Assembly (NCBI GenBank): GCA_937923355.1
Contig: CALAIO010000014.1
Span: forward strand, 1-5,019
DNA from: an uncultured Rhizobiaceae group bacterium
GTDB taxonomy: Bacteria > Pseudomonadota > Alphaproteobacteria > Rhizobiales > Rhizobiaceae
Length of the DNA: 5,019 nucleotides
Reading direction: 5' to 3'
Below, in pieces: positions 1 through 5,019 of the stretch (positions are counted from its first letter, which is position 1; each line of letters starts with the position of its first letter). Below the pieces are notes generated by a model. The model saw only the letters and a list, made by a program, of their open reading frames with translations, was not told the DNA's origin and made no database searches. Position numbers and translations under genes: made by a program.

Positions 1-105
1 AGCCAGATCGCTTTTCATTGGAGAGACATAGGGCGTGTTTTCGCCATAGGCATTGAATGGAGCTTTGAAAAAACTGTCGAAATCACGCTCGATGAGTTCA
101 ATCAT
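1..105 (-). CDS. Start of a probable GNAT-type acyltransferase (3' end outside window)
   Basis: Only the first 35 codons are present and the frame runs open off the left edge. It starts at ATG 105, overlapping the TGA of gene E in an ATGA junction, with a good ribosome site. The visible protein begins MIELIERDFDSFFKAP and continues FNAYGENTPYVSPMKSDLA. Seen: an acidic helix followed by a P-F-x-x-Y-x(5)-Y-V-S-P-M-K-S-D pattern. From memory, this matches the N-terminal signature of a group of roughly 370-390-residue bacterial GNAT-like proteins, whose members usually read like fPf.LY....WVPPL..e. That would make it the second acyltransferase in the operon. With so little sequence the family call is tentative, but the existence of a gene here is well supported. 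Confidence 0.6.
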   Translation of the reverse strand, partial: MIELIERDFDSFFKAPFNAYGENTPYVSPMKSDLA

Positions 106-1298
106 TTGACGGCCTTTCTCTCAGAAATCAAAATCGCCATACGTTGCACAGCGCGTAATTCTGTTTCTGCTCCAGGTGAAGCAGAGAGGCTTGGCATGTT
201 CAGCGCTACGAGAGAGAGGGGCTTGTTTGAAACTAATATCACATGCGTTGCGTTGAAACGTTCAAATAGCCAATTGAGGTGTTCGATTTCAGCAGATGAG
301 TTTGCCTTGCTCATATCATTCTTGCGTTGAAGTGCATCGTTTTTGAAGACAGCTTTCAGTAGCTTTTTATCAAAATCCTGAAGGTCATTTTCTTCCAAAA
401 TAACAGCACCCTCAACCAAGGGATGGTTTTGCAATCCCCGCAAGAAAGTTGCTGATGAACTTATGTCGCCATCCGCCATATGTTTCAAAAGACTGTCGCG
501 TCGTTCATCAAAACGCAGAGCGATGCTGTCGTTATATAATACGGCAACCATGGTGACGGACAGGGTTATGACGCAAATTTGGAAGTAACCTGTCATGTCT
601 GCAGTAACGAGGTATGCAATTGCTATGCCTGCGAAAAGAGAACCTGAAAGCAGTATCAAGAAGGCTCTCAGCATGTCTGAGTTTTTTAAATGAGAACGTT
701 CCAAGCTTATTGTGAGCCAACACATAAATAGAATTGCGATCCCGCTTAGGCGTACCGGAAATTCGAAATCCGGTATGCGGAAATCTGTTATGACAAGTGG
801 TATGATCAAGGGGATGGACAGAGCTATGCGCTCGATAATTCTGTTTTCACTTGAAGATAGACTATCTCTGTCGCGCGTCCAGACCATATAACCTGCGGTG
901 AAAAATCCCCAAAGTTGTGCAGCTAATAGGAGAACCGAACGCCAAGGTTCGGCAAAACTTTCGGGTAAAAATGCAAGCGGAATAAATGTGAGAGCGGTGC
1001 CTGCTGCTATCATTTTAACAAGCTTTGAAGCATGACGGCGCAATAGCCCTTCAGTGAGGATAATCATGCCTAAAGGTAATGTTCCTGCCGTTATAAAAGT
1101 CAGGACATCAAAGAACCAAATGCCCGTCAGCCAGGTTAGAATTCTGAATAATAATAGCGCCTGAATGATGTATAGGCTGAATAGAAAACGCCTTGAAATA
1201 GAATCTCTGCCGCTTCGTTTGATTGAAGAAACAAGTATCATCAACCCAAGCAAGGCTGAGGCGGAAACGATACTGTCTGCAAAGATTAGACGATCCAT
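102..1298 (-). CDS. Polytopic membrane protein with soluble C-terminal domain, sensor-like, function unknown
   Basis: 398 residues. About nine hydrophobic segments can be marked by eye near 5-25, 38-56, 63-84, 94-111, 119-140, 155-172, 184-199, 211-231 and 238-256; the exact number is uncertain. Arg- and Lys-rich loops (27-37, 86-95, 141-157) suggest alternating topology. The remaining 140 residues are hydrophilic and probably cytoplasmic. They contain an alpha/beta stretch, HVILVSNKPLSLVALNMPSL (352-371), but no histidine-kinase H-box, ATP-binding N/G boxes, GGDEF, EAL or transporter motif. The architecture recalls the membrane half of 7TM-type sensor kinases with the catalytic half lost, or a dedicated membrane scaffold. 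It starts 3 bp after gene D and ends overlapping gene F by 4 bp (ATGA), so it is almost certainly co-translated with both. A role in sensing or in organising the C, D and F enzymes at the membrane is inference from position only. Confidence 0.75.
   Translation of the reverse strand: MDRLIFADSIVSASALLGLMILVSSIKRSGRDSISRRFLFSLYIIQALLLFRILTWLTGIWFFDVLTFITAGTLPLGMIILTEGLLRRHASKLVKMIAAGTALTFIPLAFLPESFAEPWRSVLLLAAQLWGFFTAGYMVWTRDRDSLSSSENRIIERIALSIPLIIPLVITDFRIPDFEFPVRLSGIAILFMCWLTISLERSHLKNSDMLRAFLILLSGSLFAGIAIAYLVTADMTGYFQICVITLSVTMVAVLYNDSIALRFDERRDSLLKHMADGDISSSATFLRGLQNHPLVEGAVILEENDLQDFDKKLLKAVFKNDALQRKNDMSKANSSAEIEHLNWLFERFNATHVILVSNKPLSLVALNMPSLSASPGAETELRAVQRMAILISERKAVK
113..118 (-). promoter_or_regulatory. 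Ribosome binding site of gene F
   Basis: GAAAGG ends seven bases before the ATG at 105, within the end of gene E. With the ATGA stop/start overlap at 102-105 it makes a strong case that the truncated reading frame at the left edge is a real gene. Confidence 0.6.
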
Positions 1299-1301
1299 GA
1301 A

Positions 1302-2180
1302 TTATTCACCCATGATCTTGGTGAGGAAACGACGCACGATTGGGCGTAGCATGGCTGCGAGAACTGGGTTCTTGGGTTTTTCAACTTCCGCTTCATAAGG
1401 ATTAAAAAACCAGCCCTGATAATCTGCGCCATGAGGTTTTTTCAAAATACCGGCAACGGCTTCATAGGTCATTAACATGCCGGTTGAAATCACCATGGGT
1501 GCAAAAGACATGCGGCTTCTTTTACCTGCGGCCACTTCGCCTGCAAGATCAAGATCAATGTATTTTCGCGATGAAGAATGCAAGACAACATGTTCTGCTT
1601 CGCGCAAGAAGGCTTTTGATCTTTGATCTTCAGTTAGTGCATCCCACTCAGTGCCTAGCGTTGGGTATTCCATGCGCTCTTCCGGTATGGGGTCGCCTGC
1701 CTTGGTGACATAAATCGAGGGCAGGGGAGAGGCATAGGCGTCGATGACCGTTTTGCCTTTGGCTTTTGCAGTTCTGTATAAAAGCAATGAAGCACCAAGG
1801 TCGTCTGTGCCGTTCACAACGATGTCAGATTTTTCGATAATTTCTTCAACGTGGTCTGTCCAATCTGCGTGATGAACCGTGATGTTCATTTCAGGATTGA
1901 TGGTCAGACAGATTTCTTTTGTTGCATCTGATTTGTGTTTGTCGACAGTATCCATGAAGGCGAAAAGTTGACGGTTCATGTTTGAAATTTCAAAGCCATC
2001 AAGGTCTGCCAAAATGAGGTTGCCTACGCCTGCACGAGCAAGACCCATTACGCAAGCTCCACCCATGCCGCCATTGCCACAGATGAAGACCGTAGCGTTT
2101 TTTAGTGCTTCTTGTTCTTCGTGTGTGACGAAGCCAATGTTACGATTGGTGAACTCATTGTAGTCGAATTTTTCAGTCAT
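1302..2180 (-). CDS. ThiF/MoeB/E1-like adenylyltransferase without catalytic cysteine
   Basis: 292 residues with a clear E1-type Rossmann domain. Visible features: N-terminal TNRNIGFVTHEEQEAL with Arg13, equivalent by position to the MoeB arginine finger; nucleotide loop CGNGGMGG (34-41); DLDGFEISNMNRQ (59-71) with Asp61, Asn67, Asn69, Arg70 and Gln71; Lys83; and NGTDD (123-127), matching the MoeB Mg/ATP aspartate. Known: these enzymes adenylate a C-terminal carboxylate of a ubiquitin-like protein, a peptide (MccB) or a tRNA base (TcdA). The only cysteines are 34, 43 and 91. There are no CxxC zinc pairs and no cysteine in the crossover-loop region, so thioester or sulfur transfer is unlikely and adenylation or ligation is more plausible. 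The C-terminal half, from about 150, includes RSRMSFAPMVISTGMLMTYE (221-240) and a basic amphipathic tail (RPIVRRFLTKIM). AAGG lies ten bases upstream of the start. It overlaps gene C by 8 bp and ends 3 bp before gene E. No ubiquitin-like carrier is in the window. Confidence 0.85.
   Translation of the reverse strand: MTEKFDYNEFTNRNIGFVTHEEQEALKNATVFICGNGGMGGACVMGLARAGVGNLILADLDGFEISNMNRQLFAFMDTVDKHKSDATKEICLTINPEMNITVHHADWTDHVEEIIEKSDIVVNGTDDLGASLLLYRTAKAKGKTVIDAYASPLPSIYVTKAGDPIPEERMEYPTLGTEWDALTEDQRSKAFLREAEHVVLHSSSRKYIDLDLAGEVAAGKRSRMSFAPMVISTGMLMTYEAVAGILKKPHGADYQGWFFNPYEAEVEKPKNPVLAAMLRPIVRRFLTKIMGE
1306..1310 (-). promoter_or_regulatory. Ribosome binding site of gene E
   Basis: GGTGA, part of the sequence complementary to the 16S rRNA 3' end, lies seven bases before the ATG at 1298 and inside the last codons of gene D. 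It supports this start and termination-reinitiation coupling. Confidence 0.5.
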
Positions 2181-3126
2181 GTTTATGAGGCCTTAAACTG
2201 TTCCATTCGCGTTTGCTGTCGCTCCAGTAAAGAACTGGCAATGCAAGACGATTTAATAAAATCCATAAGCCTGCAACGGTGAGCCCTAAAAGAGAGCCGC
2301 GCGGCACGTCATTGGTCAGGAAGCGCTTGGTTGCATTGAGGTCTATTTTACCAAGCTGGATAACGTCATCGCCACGTTTGTAATCGAGTTCTTCTTCGCA
2401 AAAGTCGTTGTAATGGTCTTGGCGATGTTTGGTTGCTTCTTCAAAGGTTTTCTTGAGATTGTCTGATCCGCCTGTATAAGCGTTTTTGATGATGAAGCGT
2501 TCTTCATCAAACTCTGCATCTTCGCCGACACCAAACACATGGCGATGTTCTGCCATGATTTGTCTGGCAATGAGCAGATGCGTTAAGGTTCTGCGATTGT
2601 TGCTTTGCGGTTTTGGGTAGGTCTCGGAAAAAGTGTCGCCTACCATCCCGACAACAGCAGGGACTTGTGTCACATTGGAAACCCAGATTGGGCGCAATTG
2701 GTTTCTTAAAAACAGGAAGACGCAGGTGAGGCCATATAGAACCCATGACAAGCCTTTGCTTCGAGCATCTGGATCAATCATCACCAGCCCTAGGTGCAAC
2801 ACATTGATCGGCTTTTCACCCAATTCGAAGTCAATTAATGCAAGTGCGTTAAAGGCTATTGGTTTGTTGGTTTCTTTTTCGTAGACAAGTGTGATGATGG
2901 AACGGTTTAACGCATCGCTGTTTTTGGAGAATACACCATAGTCCAGCATGTCTTTTGACAAGGTAGTTGTAGCAACTGTGGTCAGGTCTTCACGGAGATC
3001 ACTTAATTCCTGTGCACTCATCCAAAGGCCAGGGCGTTCCAGCAATCTGGTCTCGACATCATGCGAAGTGTTTAGCTTGATGTCGATGTGGCTTTGCGTC
3101 ATCAACTTATACCAGTTGCCGATCAT
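2173..3126 (-). CDS. GNAT-fold acyltransferase-like protein with hydrophobic C-terminal segment
   Basis: 317 residues. The centre looks like a GNAT acyl-CoA-binding core: strand VLHLGLVMIDPDA (109-121), then RSKGLS (122-127) in place of the canonical R/Q-x-x-G-x-G/A loop, and a long helix (128-143) on which the cofactor would dock. Next comes a strand and loop PIWVSNVTQVPAVVG (146-160). An earlier hydrophobic strand, PIAFNALALIDF (89-100), fits the preceding beta strand of the fold. Residues 200-260 are charged. Residues about 276-301 are hydrophobic (GSLLGLTVAGLWILLNRLAL), followed by a short charged tail, suggesting a C-terminal membrane anchor or an amphipathic membrane-binding helix. Known: GNAT proteins transfer acyl groups from acyl-CoA or acyl-ACP to amines or other acceptors. 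The acceptor here is unknown. The last 8 bp overlap the start of gene D, so the two are probably made together. The second glycine of the loop is replaced by Ser, so activity should not be assumed. Confidence 0.62.
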   Translation of the reverse strand: MIGNWYKLMTQSHIDIKLNTSHDVETRLLERPGLWMSAQELSDLREDLTTVATTTLSKDMLDYGVFSKNSDALNRSIITLVYEKETNKPIAFNALALIDFELGEKPINVLHLGLVMIDPDARSKGLSWVLYGLTCVFLFLRNQLRPIWVSNVTQVPAVVGMVGDTFSETYPKPQSNNRRTLTHLLIARQIMAEHRHVFGVGEDAEFDEERFIIKNAYTGGSDNLKKTFEEATKHRQDHYNDFCEEELDYKRGDDVIQLGKIDLNATKRFLTNDVPRGSLLGLTVAGLWILLNRLALPVLYWSDSKREWNSLRPHKHD

Positions 3127-3133
3127 AACCCCG

Positions 3134-3138
3134 CCTTT
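3134..3138 (-). promoter_or_regulatory. Ribosome binding site of gene C
   Basis: AAAGG lies seven bases upstream of the ATG at 3126. It decides in favour of this start over the in-frame ATG at Met9 (3102), which has no comparable purine run before it. Confidence 0.6.
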
Positions 3139-3155
3139 GTTCCCTCAAATCACCC

Positions 3156-3174
3156 GTTATGCGTTCATCATAAC
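3156..3174. repeat. Inverted repeat GTTATG-N7-CATAAC between genes B and C
   Basis: Perfect 6-bp arms lie at 3156-3161 and 3169-3174 with a 7-base spacer. On the minus strand it reads GTTATGATGAACGCATAAC. It overlaps the TATGAT -10-like element, so it could be an operator. The eight bases GTTATGAT recur on the minus strand at 3129-3122, across the start codon of gene C. Chance occurrence in AT-rich DNA is quite possible. Confidence 0.3.
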
Positions 3175-3192
3175 ACAGACTTAAAAAACTTT

Positions 3193-4539
3193 TTAATTTG
3201 AAAGTGCTTTTATCTTTCTGCGATTTTCTTCAAGTTGCTGGATTGAAGCACGTACTGCTGCACGGTTTGCGCCAACGCGAACTCTTTCGAGTTTTGTTTG
3301 AAGTCTGGCGCGTAATATTTCAGGACGATCCTCTGCACCCAAGCGATTGATTGTATCGTTTGCGGTTGACATTGCTTGTGTTAATTCTTTGTCAGACTTT
3401 CTCAAATCTGTGACCATTCTGGAAATGGCACGATCAGAGAAGCCACTTTTCCAAATCGCACCCGTGTTTTCTTCAAACAGTGCATCAAGGCGGGCGCCTG
3501 CTGCTTCTTCTTCCACGCGTTGGCGACTTGGTGACAAGGCACCTAAACGAACGCCTACGCTAACGCTAGCAAAAGCACCATCTGTGTCGTTACGTTGAAG
3601 GTCCGTGTTGAATTGCTCGTTGTAACGATAGCCAGTGTTTACGCTTAATTCCAGAGCATCATTGGTTCTGATTTCACGTTCAATATTTTGAAGGTCGTTC
3701 GTTGCTTCAACCAATGCGCCATGGCGGCTGCGAATTTGGTTGATGTCTAGTGCAGGAAGGCCACGACGCTGATCTGCTTCTGCTTGTGCTGTCTGCATCT
3801 CTGCTTTTAGTTCGTCAACGCGCAGGCTTACCAGATTTGTATCTTGAACGGTAAGTGAACCTTGGCGCATTAATTCATTAGCACGATTTTTAATGCTATT
3901 TAAGAAACCCAGATTGTTTCTGATATAACTTGCTTTTGCATTTGCGCGTGCAAAACGGTTTGCTTCTACGCCAAGCCCAAGCGTAGCTTCAATTTTTTTA
4001 GATGCTTCATGTAGGCGGCAACGTGCATCACCTGATGCTCTGATTAGATCGGCCTTATGGAAATCAAGAAGGTTCATGCCTAGGTTTACTGATCCTGAAC
4101 CTTCATCATCTGAAGAGGCAGAAAGAGTAGGGGAGCCAACAATAAAAGCTTCCGCATCTGCTGATTTGCGCAAGTAACGACACGCAGCACTGTTATCGTC
4201 AATGTTCACCCGTGAAAGATTTTTGGGTGTGATATCAAATTTTTGTACTGACTTTACAGCTGGCGTACGTGCCGTCAGTCTTACTTTGGTATCAACATCT
4301 GGGTCAATTTTGTTGACATGTGTCTCATGTGTATCACGAATGACATCTTCAATAGTCGCCTCGTCACGTTTGTGCTTTGGATGCTTTTTAAGTTTTTCAA
4401 AGAAAGAACGATTATCTTCTTGGAAGAACTCTTTGTTTTCATAGGTCGTGAGTGAGCACCCGCTTAATACAAGCGTTGCTGTAATAGCAAGTGCGATTGA
4501 TTTCACTTTTCTAGAAGAATAATGGAGGACGTCCGACAT
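3193..4539 (-). CDS. TolC/OprM-like outer-membrane lipoprotein (divergent)
   Basis: 448 residues. The N-terminus is a lipoprotein signal: Lys/Arg near 10-13, hydrophobic core 15-25, lipobox LSGC with Cys28. Ser29 at +2 does not signal inner-membrane retention, so outer-membrane anchoring is expected. Residues 30-110 are a polar, charged extension. The rest follows a two-repeat outer-membrane-factor pattern: a beta-like stretch about 133-158 (SPTLSAS, GSVNLGMNLLD), long helices about 160-260 including the hairpin-like RANELMRQGSLTVQDTNL, a second beta-like stretch about 296-333 (LELSVNTGYRY, ASVSVGVRLG), then helices to the end. At 448 residues it is in the usual range for the family. Cys120 and Cys174 could pair in the periplasm. 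The ATG at 4539 has AGAGA six bases upstream. A GTG at 4506 (Val12) would give a shorter signal peptide but has no ribosome site. Placement after an HlyD-like gene supports a channel role. Assignment rests on pattern, so a non-channel coiled-coil lipoprotein remains possible. Confidence 0.68.
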   Translation of the reverse strand: MSDVLHYSSRKVKSIALAITATLVLSGCSLTTYENKEFFQEDNRSFFEKLKKHPKHKRDEATIEDVIRDTHETHVNKIDPDVDTKVRLTARTPAVKSVQKFDITPKNLSRVNIDDNSAACRYLRKSADAEAFIVGSPTLSASSDDEGSGSVNLGMNLLDFHKADLIRASGDARCRLHEASKKIEATLGLGVEANRFARANAKASYIRNNLGFLNSIKNRANELMRQGSLTVQDTNLVSLRVDELKAEMQTAQAEADQRRGLPALDINQIRSRHGALVEATNDLQNIEREIRTNDALELSVNTGYRYNEQFNTDLQRNDTDGAFASVSVGVRLGALSPSRQRVEEEAAGARLDALFEENTGAIWKSGFSDRAISRMVTDLRKSDKELTQAMSTANDTINRLGAEDRPEILRARLQTKLERVRVGANRAAVRASIQQLEENRRKIKALSN

Positions 4540-5019
4540 GGATAATCTCTTTCTGTGCTGCTGATTTTTCAGTCAGGTTCGCTTCTACGAACTGGCCACG
4601 GATTGGTTTGCCAAAGAATGGATGTGTGGTGACGATTTCACCGCCGATTGGGTTCCCTGCAGTTCCCACTTCGCTGCACCATATGATTGCGATGGCACAG
4701 GTATAAAGACGCTCACCTTTTTCGTAGGCGTCAAGATTGTCATAAGGAACGAAAAGAACGTTGACCGGCTCTTTTAGAGCTCTGATCATTGGTGTTTTTT
4801 CTAGTTCCGTGATGGAGTTTTCAAGAACGCTCAATGAATTATCGAGTGTTTTTTTGGTTGCTTCGAATTCTTCAATATCGGCTTTGCCTGCTGCGCGAGT
4901 TTGCTGAACTTCGATAACCTGATTGGCAATCGGTACAAACTCTGCCTTGCCGCCATACAAGCCAATTTTTTCTTTGTCCGTTGTCAATTGGCTTTTAAGC
5001 TGCGCCAAATAAGCAATCG
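4511..5019 (-). CDS. HlyD-like periplasmic adaptor protein, C-terminal part (5' end outside window)
   Basis: The frame is open to the right edge of the window, so the N-terminus, including any membrane anchor and lipoyl half, is missing. A TTG at 5008 could be misread as a start but is simply an internal Leu codon. Of 168 visible residues, about 1-80 are charged and helical with heptad-like spacing (around IEEFEATKKTLDNSLSVLE), as in adaptor hairpins. From about 85 a beta-rich region begins (NVLFVPYDNLDAYEKGERLY), with Cys107 and Cys114 flanking a hydrophobic strand, then EVGTA, THPFFGKPIRG and a final RPPLFF. Known: adaptors of this kind link an inner-membrane transporter or polysaccharide synthase to an outer-membrane channel. 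The tail resembles, from memory, adaptors beside family-2 glycosyltransferases in alphaproteobacterial exopolysaccharide loci. The stop TAG at 4513-4511 lies inside gene B, giving a 29-bp overlap that suggests translational coupling. A type I secretion adaptor is the alternative. Confidence 0.72.
   Translation of the reverse strand, partial: IAYLAQLKSQLTTDKEKIGLYGGKAEFVPIANQVIEVQQTRAAGKADIEEFEATKKTLDNSLSVLENSITELEKTPMIRALKEPVNVLFVPYDNLDAYEKGERLYTCAIAIIWCSEVGTAGNPIGGEIVTTHPFFGKPIRGQFVEANLTEKSAAQKEIIHVGRPPLFF

Larger units (their letters stand above)
3127..3192 (-). promoter_or_regulatory. Only real gap in the operon (between B and C), possible regulatory site
   Basis: This 66-bp AT-rich gap is the only spacing of more than 3 bp between genes in the window. 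On the minus strand it contains TATGAT (3172-3167), which matches five of six bases of a -10 box. The sequence 17 bases upstream is A-rich and does not resemble TTGACA, so an internal promoter is only weakly supported. There is no GC-rich hairpin followed by a T run, so no terminator is called and read-through from B into C is expected. The gap ends with the ribosome site of gene C. Confidence 0.25.

Noticed and set aside
1165..1398. Plus-strand open frame across the D/E junction
   Set aside because: It lies opposite two well-supported genes and has no recognisable domain or ribosome site; its protein is low-complexity antisense of them.
2343..2746. Two minus-strand open frames inside gene C (2343-2570 and 2507-2746)
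   Set aside because: Both are out-of-frame shadows of the GNAT-like gene, with no domain and no ribosome site supporting them.
3102..3126. Met9 of gene C as the start
   Set aside because: The upstream ATG at 3126 has AAAGG at seven-base spacing, while Met9 lacks a ribosome site.
2633..3184. Plus-strand open frames opposite gene C
   Set aside because: They are antisense to a conserved-looking protein, have no ribosome site, and their composition resembles reverse-complement translation.
3181..3196. AT-only palindrome (TTAAAAA, two bases, TTTTTAA) over the stop codon of gene B, considered as a terminator
   Set aside because: The stem has no GC pairs and would be very weak; there is no separate T run after it, and the next gene starts 66 bp on in the same operon.
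3347..4444. Plus-strand open frames opposite gene B (3347-3598, 4202-4444)
   Set aside because: They are shadows of the lipoprotein gene; their Ser/Arg-rich translations show no family features.
4511..5008. TTG at 5008 as the true start of gene A
   Set aside because: The frame continues open to the window edge (Ile-Ala-Tyr before it) and the protein begins mid-helix, so this is an internal Leu codon of a truncated gene.

Overview
The window is one continuous minus-strand gene block. Six coding regions are read right to left: A (4511-5019, 5' end outside the window), B (3193-4539), C (2173-3126), D (1302-2180), E (102-1298) and F (1-105, 3' end outside). They overlap by 29 bp (A/B), 8 bp (C/D) and 4 bp (E/F). 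Gaps are 3 bp (D/E) and 66 bp (B/C). This packing points to a single operon longer than the window. There are no RNA genes, mobile elements, CRISPR arrays or convincing terminators, and no gene-free stretch above 66 bp.

The organism is most likely a Gram-negative alphaproteobacterium, perhaps marine. The evidence is an outer-membrane-type lipoprotein, a periplasmic adaptor, the protein families as I recognise them, and a GC content that looks mid-40s by eye. Genus cannot be read from the sequence.

Layout by role: A is the C-terminal part of an HlyD-like periplasmic adaptor. Its tail resembles adaptors that accompany family-2 glycosyltransferases in alphaproteobacterial exopolysaccharide loci. 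B is a lipoprotein with a divergent TolC/OprM-like fold. Together they could form a conduit across the periplasm and outer membrane. C is a GNAT-fold acyltransferase-like protein with a hydrophobic C-terminal segment. D is an E1-like (ThiF/MoeB) adenylyltransferase that keeps its nucleotide-binding motifs but has no zinc CxxC pairs and no candidate catalytic cysteine. E is a polytopic membrane protein with a soluble C-terminal domain and no enzyme motif I recognise. F starts like a second GNAT-type protein.

The working model is inference: an export apparatus (A, B) is co-expressed with a membrane-associated modification or activation module (C, D, E, F). The exported material could be a polysaccharide decorated with acyl or aminoacyl groups, or a small peptide or lipid product. 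Neither a glycosyltransferase nor a peptide precursor lies inside the window, so the substrate is open. The ThiF plus GNAT plus HlyD/TolC combination is the part most likely to be undescribed.
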